Shown: one piece after another, positions 1 through 8,053 of the stretch | Layout: each line of letters begins with the position of its first letter | Numbering within the stretch: position 1 is the stretch's first letter | Assembly (NCBI RefSeq): GCF_025141175.1 | Contig: NZ_CP081155.1 | Coordinates: 1,827,001 to 1,891,000, forward strand | DNA from: Jannaschia sp. M317 | GTDB lineage: Bacteria > Pseudomonadota > Alphaproteobacteria > Rhodobacterales > Rhodobacteraceae | Length of the DNA: 64,000 bases | Direction of reading: 5' to 3' | The notes under the pieces: model-generated | Told to the model about the DNA's origin: nothing | Seen by the model: the letters and a program-made list of their open reading frames with translations, nothing else | The model's database searches: none | Position numbers and translations under genes: made by a program

Positions 1-184
1 CCTCCTTGCCGTTGACGAAGCGGGCATAGACCGAGAACTGGCTGCGCTCGAACCCTTCATCCAGCAAGAAGTTCCGAAAGTCCGTCGCCGCCTTCCGCTG
101 CGGCTTGGTGTCGGTTGGTAAATCAAACATCACGAGAATCCACATGATCCGGTATCCAGACAGGTAGACAGGTGCTGTGGTCAT
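1..184 (-). CDS. cas2: Cas2 endoribonuclease/integration subunit, N-terminal part (runs off the window)
   Basis: Sixty-one codons read leftwards from an ATG at 184-182 and leave the window at base 1. The translation contains the Cas2 first strand and acidic residue (WILVMFDLPTDT), followed by a KPQRKAATDFRNFLLDEGF helix and a QFSVYARF strand, as in type II Cas2 proteins. Cas2 pairs with Cas1 in the complex that inserts new spacers into the array. The ATG overlaps the cas1 stop codon (ATGA, 181-184), so the two are translationally coupled. About 15 residues precede the first beta strand, which is a little long but usual in II-C loci. Only the N-terminal half is visible, so completeness cannot be judged. 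Confidence 0.93.
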   Translation of the reverse strand, partial: MTTAPVYLSGYRIMWILVMFDLPTDTKPQRKAATDFRNFLLDEGFERSQFSVYARFVNGKE

Positions 185-1092
185 GACCCCAACCCTGCGA
201 GGGTAAGAGCATCGGGCGGCGAAGGCAGAGCAAGGTTCAGGCGTCTGGTCTCGAAGCTCTGACCCAGTGAAACAGCCAGTTTTCCAAGCGCTACGGACAC
301 TGGTGTCATGCCGCCGCCCAAGGGCAGATCGAGTGCGATAAGCCGGGCCAATGTCGTTTTGGCTTCGGTATCCACCTTAGGCCCATTTCGCTCCGAAAGC
401 CTGCGAACGCAGCAATCCACCAGGGGACGGAACGGTTCCATCAGGTCATCTGCCAGGGCAAAAGCGTTGCCTCTGTTGGAATGGTGCAGTCCGATGGTGG
501 GGTGCAATCCGGCGGCCACGACGGCGCGGGCGGTTGCTGCCCGCAGGACGGTATATCCATAGTTCAACAGCGCATTGAGATCGGGGGCCGCGCGGTCCCG
601 CCGAAACTCTTCCCCCATCATGCGTGGCCAGTAATAGCGGGCGGCCTGAGCTTCGACGTTTGTGCTGTCACCGCTGGTTACCTTGCGCATGAGCATGGCG
701 ACGGGCGCGTAAGGCTCACCCATGGCATCCAGCGCGGCGGCTTGCATGGCGATCTTGCAGATCACCACCTGTTTCCAGGCTTGCTTGATCAGTGGGGCCT
801 TCGCCTGCCATTGGGAGCGCAATCGGGCGCCCTGCGCGTGGTGTCCCTCAAGCGGGAGGAGGACTGACCGAGGGGCATGGTTCGCCCCGCACAAAACGAC
901 CGGAGCGCCGCGATCGGCGAGTTCGGTCAAAAGTGAGGTGGACCACGTGGTTCCATGGGCGTGCACTATCACCCCCGCGATCTGGTCGAGCGGGATGCGG
1001 CCGATTTCTTGTGCGCCCTCGCTAACCTTCAGAAAGCCCCGGTCGCGCGAGAGATGCCGCCCGTCGGTCGAGATATCCACGATCTGATCCAT
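181..1092 (-). CDS. cas1: Cas1 integrase, type II-C
   Basis: This is the metal-dependent integrase that adds spacers together with Cas2. It has 303 residues from the chosen start. The three expected metal ligands are visible: Glu147 (NVEAQAARYYW), His203 (GLHHSNRGNAFALADD) and Asp216 (DLMEPFRPLVD). The N-terminal beta domain begins with VDISTDGRHLSRDRGF. The frame is open upstream to a TTG at 1107, but the ATG at 1092 has GGAGGG seven bases before it and starts the protein at MDQIVDIS, so it is preferred. The gene lies 60 bases downstream of cas9 and overlaps cas2, giving the order cas9-cas1-cas2 without csn2 or cas4. That order is the minimal II-C arrangement. Confidence 0.95.
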   Translation of the reverse strand: MDQIVDISTDGRHLSRDRGFLKVSEGAQEIGRIPLDQIAGVIVHAHGTTWSTSLLTELADRGAPVVLCGANHAPRSVLLPLEGHHAQGARLRSQWQAKAPLIKQAWKQVVICKIAMQAAALDAMGEPYAPVAMLMRKVTSGDSTNVEAQAARYYWPRMMGEEFRRDRAAPDLNALLNYGYTVLRAATARAVVAAGLHPTIGLHHSNRGNAFALADDLMEPFRPLVDCCVRRLSERNGPKVDTEAKTTLARLIALDLPLGGGMTPVSVALGKLAVSLGQSFETRRLNLALPSPPDALTLAGLGS

Positions 1093-1152
1093 GCCTTCAC
1101 CCTCCAAGCCATTGGAAGATTGACACGTTTTGTCGATTCGGGCGAATCCGGC

Positions 1153-4100
1153 CTATGTGGGCTTCACGCCTCCGTCGCGAAGACGGCCAATTTCATCGAC
1201 AGATACACTGCGAATCCCGGATGCAACTGCGGGGCGTGCGGCGATCTGAATCCAGCATTTGCGCTCCGCTGCGTTCGCTTCGTTATGCGGCGTGATGAAC
1301 AAGCCATTCGCAATGTCCATTTTCTGAACATGTCCGATGATTGTTCGACCGTCCCGTTCCAGCGCAACCATGTCGCCTTTGTGCACACGCAATAGACGCT
1401 TGGCGGCGGGATGGCGCTTGTGTTTCGGGCTTTCCTCCGCATGAGCCTCGAAAGTGGTGATGACGCGAGGCTGGATCTTGCCATTGGGCTCCCGCCAGAT
1501 CTCGAACACGTGGTTGCTGCCGCCCTGGTAGGCCTTGATCGGGTCCTGCGCCGGCACAGGAACGCGCGCCTGCTTTTGCAAGGGCTTGATGATGCGCACC
1601 CGGCGGATGCCTTGATATGGGCCGGTCTTGGCCGCGAAATCACGCAGGGCCTTCTCAAAGTCCTTGCCGGTCTTGTCGCTGGTCGCCACGCGCAGCGCCT
1701 TGCGCAACTGCGGGTCTCGTACCTGGCCGCTTCGACCGGGCTCGTCCAGCAATTGCGCGGGCTTCACGCTAAGCAGATCGGTCCGGCTGGCAACATGCAT
1801 ATCATCGACAATGGAATAGGCTGTTTCCTGATGCAGCTGTCCGGCGGTGTTGTCCCGTCCCAGCTTGCGCGCCTCCTTGTCGATCCTGCCATGGTCGGGG
1901 CGATGACTGACCACGATCTTGCCGAGCTGAACTTCGAGATCACCGCGAAAAACCTCCCAAGGCGGTGGAGTGTCGCGTGCGATGAGTTCGGCCGATTGGC
2001 CGTCCTGTTCGCCTCGCCCGGCAGCGCGGCTGATCCGGTTCAGCAAACTGCGATCCGTCGCGGCGACCACGGCGGCGTCGATGGCGTGGTGGCGGTGATC
2101 GGTGCGGTTCTTGGCCTTGACGGCCCCGCGATCCTTATCGCTCAAAAGGGAGTTCAGCCCCCAGTGCCGCCGCAGCATTTCGGTCAGACGACCGGGCACA
2201 GCCCAGACGTGACCGCCCTCGGTGAAAAGCGTATCCAGATAGGTGCGCGATATCCGGGAGAGATATTGCGTATCGACCAGTGCACGGTCGAGAAAATCGT
2301 TCTCGCCCTCGAACCGCTCCATCGCGTCCGGGGCAAAGCGCCAGCGTTTATTGTCGGGCAGGTTCTTCAGGTTGGCTTCGATGGCGTCCCATTTCGGGGT
2401 GTCGCCGAACGCTTCCCATGGGGTCTTATTGCGCTTTTCGCGGTTGGCTTCGCGCAGGCAAAGCGTGCGGTTGGCGAAACCGTCATCCAGGGTGCGTGAG
2501 TAGGGCAGGATGTGATCGACGTCGCAGCTGCCGTCAAAGATCATCGCGGCCGAGATGCGTTCGCCCGTGTAGGGGCAGAACCGCCGCATCGCATCGTCGG
2601 GGTTCAGATCCTCCCACAACCGCAGGAGCATCCGGTTTCGGCCATTGTCTTCGATGCCGAGTTCTTCGAGCTTCTCGCTTCTCTTCTTCGCGGCCGCGGT
2701 CGTGTCGCGGATGCGCTTCATTGCGTCAGCTTTCTGCTGTTCGGATTGCTTCAGTTCCCGTGCCAGTTCGATAACGATCTGATCGGGTTTGCCGTAAACC
2801 TCGATGATCCTGTTCACCAACCGCCGCAGCTGATTGAGCCCGATATGCACGGTCGGATTGGTGATGCGGCCAAAGCGGGTGATATCGTCGTCGTTTTCAT
2901 CATAGGTTCCCGGAATGACATGCCGGTCGAGCACCTCGCCATAATATGGCAGGCGGTCGAGGCATTCGCCTGTCCGCCGGTCCGAATGGTGCCAGCCGCA
3001 GGCGCTTACAGCGTCCGCATAGGTTATTACATCGGCTTGGAGGTTTTCGAGGATGTGCGTGGTGGCCGTCAGCCCCAACCGCCCATAGCCCTCGGGAAGT
3101 CGCGCCTTGGCGGTCTCTTCGGCGTGTTTGCGGTCGAGCCCATGCTCGTGCATCAGCCAGTCTATCAACGCAGCGTGATCGGCATCGCTTTGCACCTTTC
3201 GGATGCGCGAGATCACCTCCCATTGCGCGTCGAAATCCAGGACAGACCAGCGCGGGCCGAAACGATCAGGATGCGAGAGACTGGCGCGGACCGGGTCGCA
3301 GGCGATTGCGTCGCGCACGCCGGTTTCCAAGGTGAACCGCTCACCTTCGCGCAGGTTCAGCACTTTTGCCAGTGTGGGCAATTTCATGGACATTGATTTC
3401 AACGACGCCGTGGGCTTCTTGTTGTCCAGCGCGTGGATGATCTGGTCGCGTTCCGCCAAGGTCAGCGGACGTGTTTCCCGCCCGTCGGCCGTCACGCGCA
3501 ATTGATTGACAGTTTCGCACAGCACACGCCGCTGCGTCAGGGGGTGGGCCTTGGGCAGACGCTGTTCCGCTGTAAACAGACACAGCCCGACCTTTGGCTC
3601 TTTCAGGGGGCGTTGAAAGAAGATTTTCTCGAACACGAGGCCGCGCAGATCCTCGGTCAGCTCAGGGTGGTGGCCCGCCTGCGCCGTCCAGAGTTTGTGA
3701 AATTCTTCCTCTAGGTGTTTGCGGTCGGGGTAGAAATCATACCCGGCTTCTTCTTTGCTTTCTGGACCATCCCGCTTGGCGATAGACAGACGGGTTCGCA
3801 CGGATGGCACATTACGGTAGTCCAGCCGTGTGCCATCCTTGTTTATGTTGGGTTCCGTGCTGGGCTTTTCCTTCAAGCGCTGGCACCGCGTGTGCAGGAA
3901 TTCGCCATAGGTGCGGGCACCGCTGGCCATCATCGCCTGCTCAAGCCGCGCGGTAGCGTCCTTGATTATACCGCTTTCGTTAACGCCGCGATCTGTCTTG
4001 CGGTTGGATTTGAAGCCACGACGCTGGTTGATGTGAAACAGCGCCCGGCCCAGATGCGTCAGCGGCAGCGCCGCATCTAGTCCGGTTGCCCGTAAAGCGT

Positions 4101-4413
4101 AAGGATCCAACGTCTCTAACGATTTTGCCTCGGTTGGATCGGCGGGCATCAGCCCCGCATTGGCCAAGACCTTCATCAACGTAGCGCGGCGACGGAGGTA
4201 GCGGTCACGGCGGCGACGCATAGCGCGGGCGGCCCGTCTCTTAACCGCCAAAGGCAGACCGGTCTTTCCTTCGGGGGCAGGTTCTCGACCGTCAGGGAAG
4301 ACCCGAACACCGCCGCCCATCACACCCGTGATCCGGGCGGCACTCCCGGCTCCGTCGGTTTCGTACAGCCACCAGCCGATGGAGTTCGTGCCGATATCGA
4401 GACCCAAACGCAT
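1153..4413 (-). CDS. cas9: CRISPR-associated endonuclease Cas9, type II-C
   Basis: This is an RNA-guided DNA endonuclease of 1086 residues, the compact II-C size. Visible parts in order are RuvC-I with Asp6 (GLDIGTNSIG), an arginine-rich bridge helix at about 56-76 (AVKRRAARAMRRRRDRYLRR), RuvC-II with Glu549 (QIVIELARE), the HNH nuclease with His634 (CDVDHILPYS) and Asn648 (DDGFANRT), RuvC-III with His776 and Asp779 (RHHAIDAAVV), and a basic C-terminal PAM-interacting region. All catalytic residues of both nucleases are present, so the protein should be active. The frame is open to 4536, but the extra 41 codons do not resemble Cas9 and lie over the candidate tracrRNA on the other strand. The ATG at 4413 with GGTGG upstream gives the canonical N-terminus. 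Base composition is somewhat below that of the chromosome to the right, which fits acquisition. Confidence 0.97.
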   Translation of the reverse strand: MRLGLDIGTNSIGWWLYETDGAGSAARITGVMGGGVRVFPDGREPAPEGKTGLPLAVKRRAARAMRRRRDRYLRRRATLMKVLANAGLMPADPTEAKSLETLDPYALRATGLDAALPLTHLGRALFHINQRRGFKSNRKTDRGVNESGIIKDATARLEQAMMASGARTYGEFLHTRCQRLKEKPSTEPNINKDGTRLDYRNVPSVRTRLSIAKRDGPESKEEAGYDFYPDRKHLEEEFHKLWTAQAGHHPELTEDLRGLVFEKIFFQRPLKEPKVGLCLFTAEQRLPKAHPLTQRRVLCETVNQLRVTADGRETRPLTLAERDQIIHALDNKKPTASLKSMSMKLPTLAKVLNLREGERFTLETGVRDAIACDPVRASLSHPDRFGPRWSVLDFDAQWEVISRIRKVQSDADHAALIDWLMHEHGLDRKHAEETAKARLPEGYGRLGLTATTHILENLQADVITYADAVSACGWHHSDRRTGECLDRLPYYGEVLDRHVIPGTYDENDDDITRFGRITNPTVHIGLNQLRRLVNRIIEVYGKPDQIVIELARELKQSEQQKADAMKRIRDTTAAAKKRSEKLEELGIEDNGRNRMLLRLWEDLNPDDAMRRFCPYTGERISAAMIFDGSCDVDHILPYSRTLDDGFANRTLCLREANREKRNKTPWEAFGDTPKWDAIEANLKNLPDNKRWRFAPDAMERFEGENDFLDRALVDTQYLSRISRTYLDTLFTEGGHVWAVPGRLTEMLRRHWGLNSLLSDKDRGAVKAKNRTDHRHHAIDAAVVAATDRSLLNRISRAAGRGEQDGQSAELIARDTPPPWEVFRGDLEVQLGKIVVSHRPDHGRIDKEARKLGRDNTAGQLHQETAYSIVDDMHVASRTDLLSVKPAQLLDEPGRSGQVRDPQLRKALRVATSDKTGKDFEKALRDFAAKTGPYQGIRRVRIIKPLQKQARVPVPAQDPIKAYQGGSNHVFEIWREPNGKIQPRVITTFEAHAEESPKHKRHPAAKRLLRVHKGDMVALERDGRTIIGHVQKMDIANGLFITPHNEANAAERKCWIQIAARPAVASGIRSVSVDEIGRLRDGGVKPT

Positions 4414-4464
4414 ATTCACCACCCAAGTTGCAGTCCTGCAAAGGATTCCGGACGATCGAACAGG

Positions 4465-4590
4465 ATGCAACTTGAAAACGCTGTTGCCTTGTGCCAAAAC
4501 AGAAGCGTTCAGAATTTGCGGTCGAGCCGTTAACAAGCTCGAAGTAGCACCACATTGAAACGCGTCCTACGGGGCGCGTTTCCTTTTTTG
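4465..4590 (+). ncRNA. Candidate tracrRNA, opposite strand to cas9
   Basis: In the 170 bases before cas9 the plus strand has the layout of a II-C tracrRNA. A long single-stranded stretch that could be the anti-repeat (about 4490-4525) is followed by a 5-bp nexus-like hairpin (CGAGC 4523-4527 with GCTCG 4537-4541), and then by a strong GC stem and six Ts at 4557-4589. Only the terminator is certain. The 5' end is a guess because no convincing promoter was found. The anti-repeat cannot be checked because the array lies outside the window. Seen: hairpins and terminator. Known: tracrRNAs of II-C loci often lie next to cas9 on the opposite strand. Inferred: identity. Confidence 0.6.
4557..4589 (+). 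terminator. Rho-independent terminator of the candidate tracrRNA
   Basis: GAAACGCG (4557-4564) pairs perfectly with CGCGTTTC (4575-4582). The ten-base loop can form two more pairs, and the T-tract covers 4584-4589. The T-tract is only on the plus strand, which fixes the direction of the RNA as opposite to cas9. Confidence 0.85.
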
Positions 4591-5087
4591 GTATTAGAGA
4601 TAAAGACAGTCTTCCTCCTTGTGAGCCGCCCGGTTATCCAAGGGCTCAAGGTCTGCGCGGATGTCCGGAAAGCGGGTTGCGACTGCAGCATCCCAGTCTA
4701 CGCAGGAATGACCGAAATGGGCCGTCCATGCACCCCGACACGAGGGGCGGACACCGGACATTCGCTGCGCCGATCAACAAAGGGAGCAATAAGCAGAAGC
4801 GGCCATTCAAGCCCGAGCAGACCGAAGCCCTCATGCTGCTCTACCCACCAAGGTCGGCTATGCGCGGTTAGCGCCCTTTGCAAATTCGTGGACAGCGAAC
4901 AGAACGACAGGCATGATCGGCCTCAAGTGGCCATTCGGGTTATATCATTTTGCTGTGACCTATAGCGGCGAATAGGGCTGATCTCTGAGCAGAAACATAA
5001 ACATCTGGGATGGAACAGCTACCCAGTCAAAGTAAAACCAGATCTTGATCAAAGCTAACCCAAATTAGTGGGCTCTATTGTGGCATG
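4591..5087. other. Intergenic, no gene recognised
   Basis: Open frames here (for example 4555-4965 on the plus strand) have no recognisable protein character. The sequence contains fragments such as GGACATTCGCTGCG and AAGCGGCCATTC that resemble degenerate intergenic repeats common in alphaproteobacteria. Base composition falls from about 4900 onwards. I see no promoter or RNA that I can support. Confidence 0.5.
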
Positions 5088-6929
5088 TCAGCTTCCCAAG
5101 CTAACGGTCACAGGAACATGGCTCGCGTATCTCCAAGATAGCGCCTCCGATTGTTTGCCTGTGATTGTCCTATCGATGACCTGATCTGACCAAAGCGATA
5201 GAACTACGCCTGCCATCTCACCGCCTTGGGGCATGCCTATCTCCACTACCCTACCGGTATCATCCTTCCAAAGCGCTATTGATCTGTTGGCAGTGTGGTG
5301 GCCCTGCTCGTTTGCCCTGTCAATCAGCCCATAAGAAGTAAATGTTAGAACCGCTGAACCTGGGTCGTCGGCGAGATTAGATGCATACTGCGCCGGCCAA
5401 CGCTGTTTTATTTGAGGGCCGTCGAGCAGAAGAGCGAAGATAAGGTTCGGCGCAACTGAACGAAGAATATCGTGACACGGTTCGGATCTAGCTAGCTCTT
5501 CACAAATGAGCACCGCAAAAACCGATCTCTCCCTGAATCGCTGAAAGTGAACCTGCCGTTGCGTAAGAGGCGTATCTTCCCACCAGTTCTTGATACGTGG
5601 ATTGAGAGCCCCAGTTAGAGCGTAGTTTTCTACCTGAGATCGATCCATCCGCCACCGATGATGCTTCCTGCGGCTTTGAGTGAGTTCAACGTCTTCGCCG
5701 ATATACCATATGCGAGTCATCACGTGATTCCCGTGACGGTGGTTGCAGTCTTCACTAGTACCCGAGATGACGAAATCGAGGCTTGGCTCTTTTTCTTTCA
5801 GCCGTTCACATAGCTTTTGAAAGGTATCCCAATCAAGAGCGTACTCCGGTAGTATTACCCCATTGATTGTCCTAGATTCTTTTTTGGCTCGCGTAATGAG
5901 AAGCTCACACAGGTTCAGAAAACGATCCCTTGCCGCACCTTTCGTGATCCATGTCTGATTTATTCTAAAGGTGCTCCAGTCCTTCATCCAATAGTGACGG
6001 TCAGGATCTTGGTTTTCAGTGAAACCACTCTCAATAAAGTCAGCAGCACTGATCTTTCTCGGCTCTGGGATCAATAAAATGTCAAGCGAGTCGCTCGATT
6101 CTGCCGGAGCAACGTTTATCGGCGTTTCCCAAAAACAACGGACCTCTGACCGCCCAGGCAGCAAAGAAAGATTCCTTGATACATTCCGCATAGTCGCACC
6201 GACAGGTGAAACCCGAACCTTTGGCAGAACGCAAACTACACTACTATCGGCCATAATTCCAAGAGACGGAGGGGGACGATCATGGTGCTCGCCAGAACCG
6301 GTCACATCGGAACGATTTAGAGTGGTTTGGTAGAGGAGCTTCATCCAGTCCTCGAATGGACCCACGCCGTAGACTCGTAGTGGGTCTCGTAAAATTCGAT
6401 TGCAAGCCATATCAGCGATCATGACTAACAACAGAGCCGTACGCCACCAATCGGGTGGCCCTTCACCTGTCTCCAAATAGCTTCCTGAAGTGATATCTTT
6501 TCCCCAGCAATCTAACAAACACTCCCAAAGCTCCTGTACGAATTCGGGTGGGACACCCTGGGCGCTTTCTTCTCGCCACGCAGACGCTGCCTGATCGGCC
6601 GCTTTTCGCTGTTCCTTTGTCAGCGTGAATTCACATTGTTCATTGTCAGTTCGATATGGCGAAGGATCAAAAAATCCGATCAAACCACTTACTTTAGAGA
6701 GATATCCAACTGCTGCGAAGAGATCGGTGGGCACCATCGGTGCCAACCGCCAAGGATCAAGTTTTCGATCTCTTTCTGCAGTTTGATCGTTCGCGTCCCA
6801 ATGTTCTGCAACCTCCTGCCAGAGCGGTTTCGGGTTCGTTCCTTCGGGTAGAACAGCTTTCAAGCAGTCGCCGACACAGTAACGTCTTTCTAACAAAATC
6901 AATTTCCTGCATGCTTCTAACCAGTCCAA
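5088..6929 (-). CDS. Nitrilase-fold (carbon-nitrogen hydrolase) protein with a long unknown N-terminal region
   Basis: 613 residues. The C-terminal part, about 280-580, carries the three catalytic residues of the carbon-nitrogen hydrolase superfamily in the right order and setting: Glu362 (GVILPEYALDW), Lys422 (SRRKHHRW) and Cys476 (VFAVLICEELARSE), followed by a strand-rich stretch as in that fold. Such enzymes cleave or form amide bonds. The N-terminal 280 residues match nothing I recognise and include one hydrophobic helix (TALLLVMIADMA, 165-176). The only in-frame start before an upstream stop is a TTG at 6929 with no clear ribosome site, so translation may begin at Met65. G+C content is clearly lower than in the chromosome. 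It stands alone next to cas9 in an accessory region. Nitrilase domains are known in defence reverse transcriptases of the UG1/DRT1 type, but no RT motif is seen here. Substrate and role are unknown. Confidence 0.75.
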   Translation of the reverse strand: MDWLEACRKLILLERRYCVGDCLKAVLPEGTNPKPLWQEVAEHWDANDQTAERDRKLDPWRLAPMVPTDLFAAVGYLSKVSGLIGFFDPSPYRTDNEQCEFTLTKEQRKAADQAASAWREESAQGVPPEFVQELWECLLDCWGKDITSGSYLETGEGPPDWWRTALLLVMIADMACNRILRDPLRVYGVGPFEDWMKLLYQTTLNRSDVTGSGEHHDRPPPSLGIMADSSVVCVLPKVRVSPVGATMRNVSRNLSLLPGRSEVRCFWETPINVAPAESSDSLDILLIPEPRKISAADFIESGFTENQDPDRHYWMKDWSTFRINQTWITKGAARDRFLNLCELLITRAKKESRTINGVILPEYALDWDTFQKLCERLKEKEPSLDFVISGTSEDCNHRHGNHVMTRIWYIGEDVELTQSRRKHHRWRMDRSQVENYALTGALNPRIKNWWEDTPLTQRQVHFQRFRERSVFAVLICEELARSEPCHDILRSVAPNLIFALLLDGPQIKQRWPAQYASNLADDPGSAVLTFTSYGLIDRANEQGHHTANRSIALWKDDTGRVVEIGMPQGGEMAGVVLSLWSDQVIDRTITGKQSEALSWRYASHVPVTVSLGS

Positions 6930-7206
6930 CGAAAGAAGCTTAGTTTTAACACTCGGTCAACTCAAAGATGTCATTTTCCAACCTCAAGCTACTTCATGAG
7001 TCGACAGTCGCGGAAAATTCGCGAATATTTGAACATTTGGGGTCGCGGCGAGGATTGTGGTGGGTAAGCAAAGCCCCCACCTTACGTTCTGTTGATGACG
7101 AAAACGTTGATTTGTGACGCAATTTGTGATGGAACAGAGTCACACGTGGCGAGTTACAAATGCACGTTCAACGCGCAGATTTGTGGCGCCTAGGGGAAGG
7201 AAGTAG
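6930..7206. promoter_or_regulatory. Divergent intergenic region with repeated ATTTGTG motifs
   Basis: This AT-richer region lies between the leftward nitrilase-like gene and a rightward small gene. It holds direct copies of GATTTGTGRCGC at 7109-7120 and 7178-7189, a weaker copy AATTTGTGATGG at 7121-7132, and an inverted partial copy (GTTACAAATGC) near 7154. Such spaced copies suggest an operator, but no regulator is identified. Confidence 0.3.
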
Positions 7207-7419
7207 TTGATGCCAAGGGAAGAGTCGGAACAGTTAAGGTCTCTGGAACGGGATGGGGCCGACTTGGCTGTATCGCACGGAGTAGACCATATGGGCCAGT
7301 CTTATCAGGCATATCTGGCGGCAGCCTCACGTCGGGTTGGTGGCGAAGTGCGTCGGTCCGCCGACTTCTTGGAAGAAGTCACGAAAGACATCCGTCGCAG
7401 GCTCCTGCAAGCCGAGTAG
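7207..7419 (+). CDS. Small hypothetical protein, 70 residues
   Basis: A short open frame starting at ATG 7207 with GGGAAGGAAG about ten bases upstream, which is a good ribosome-binding site. The product is hydrophilic and predicted helical, rich in Arg and Glu (LEEVTKDIRRRLLQAE at the end), without signal peptide, membrane segment or a family motif that I recognise. It lies downstream of the repeated ATTTGTG motifs and is divergent from the nitrilase-like gene. It could be a small regulator or antitoxin-like protein, but nothing in the sequence proves this. Confidence 0.4.
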   Translation: MMPREESEQLRSLERDGADLAVSHGVDHMGQSYQAYLAAASRRVGGEVRRSADFLEEVTKDIRRRLLQAE

Positions 7420-7811
7420 GCCGCACGCTCACTCGTGAGTTTGATGTGAAGGGTCGCACAGACGCTCCGTTTGTGTACCATGCCGAATTTGAATCGGAAT
7501 TCCGATGCCGAAGTAGTTTTATCAATCCGGGCTAGAACCTCAATCGGGGCTAGCACCTTCGGTGAGCCACTCATTGTTAGCACGATGAATGCTTGTGTAA
7601 AGAAAGCTGTAGGCCCGACGCTGTACTTGCAGCGAAGGGTTGCCTTCTGCCGCTCCTGTCAGCACGACACCTCATGCTGCACTATGCACGAAGGTCATGG
7701 AAGGGCTGTTTCTTTCCTCGCCAACGTTGGACGGTGTGGAAAAGGTCAGGACTCGCACTCCATCCCCAAACCATACCGATTGCTGTAAAGACCAACACTC
7801 CTGCGTTCGCT
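7420..7811. other. Intergenic, no gene recognised
   Basis: Low-G+C accessory DNA. Several short frames are open, but none has a ribosome site plus a recognisable product. It may be decayed mobile DNA, since it abuts a MITE. Confidence 0.4.
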
Positions 7812-7968
7812 CTAACAGGCTGCTGAAAAAGTCGGCCATCCTGACGCTCGTGCCTGAACAGCCTGGTTCTTCGGGCGCTCTCGTCGAGCTGAGGAAAAGC
7901 ACTCGGGTCCCGCATCGACGAAATCGACGAGAGGTGCTCCACAAAATTCTTTTTCAGCGGCCTGCTAA
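7812..7968. mobile_element. MITE-like element, 149 bp, with terminal inverted repeats and CTAA target duplication
   Basis: CAGGCTGCTGAAAAAG at 7816-7831 is repeated in inverted orientation at 7949-7964 with one mismatch (16-bp ends). CTAA directly flanks both ends (7812-7815 and 7965-7968). The 117 bp between the ends contain no transposase. The end sequence and 4-bp YTAR-type duplication resemble the IS5 superfamily, so this is probably a deletion derivative moved by such a transposase. The family assignment is inference; the repeats and duplication are seen directly. Confidence 0.8.
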
Positions 7969-7972
7969 ACAC

Positions 7973-8053
7973 TCAGCCGACGATGCCAGTGCCAGCACCG
8001 GCAACGAAGCCCTTTGTGCCTCCAACAAGGCCGCCAATTACTCTACTTTTCAT
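7973..8053 (-). CDS. Candidate glycine-zipper micropeptide, 26 residues
   Basis: ATG at 8053 is preceded by AAGGAG six bases upstream, the best ribosome site in this accessory stretch. The 26-residue product begins MKSR and continues as a glycine-rich hydrophobic segment (VIGGLVGGTKGFVAGAGTG) with GxxxG spacing, as in membrane-inserting toxins, bacteriocin-like peptides and glycine-zipper proteins. The MITE lies five bases beyond its stop codon, so the stop was not created by that insertion. Coding is supported only by the ribosome site and composition. Confidence 0.4.
   Translation of the reverse strand: MKSRVIGGLVGGTKGFVAGAGTGIVG

Noticed and set aside
4414-4536. A 41-residue N-terminal extension of Cas9
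   Set aside because: Cas9 proteins begin at the RuvC-I strand. The extension is not family-like and lies over the tracrRNA candidate.
4555-4965. A 136-codon plus-strand frame
   Set aside because: It begins in the tracrRNA terminator and has no domain, ribosome site or coding character.
5088-6929. Reverse transcriptase (DRT1-type RT-nitrilase fusion)
   Set aside because: The N-terminal region shows no YxDD or other RT motifs, so only the nitrilase part is supported.
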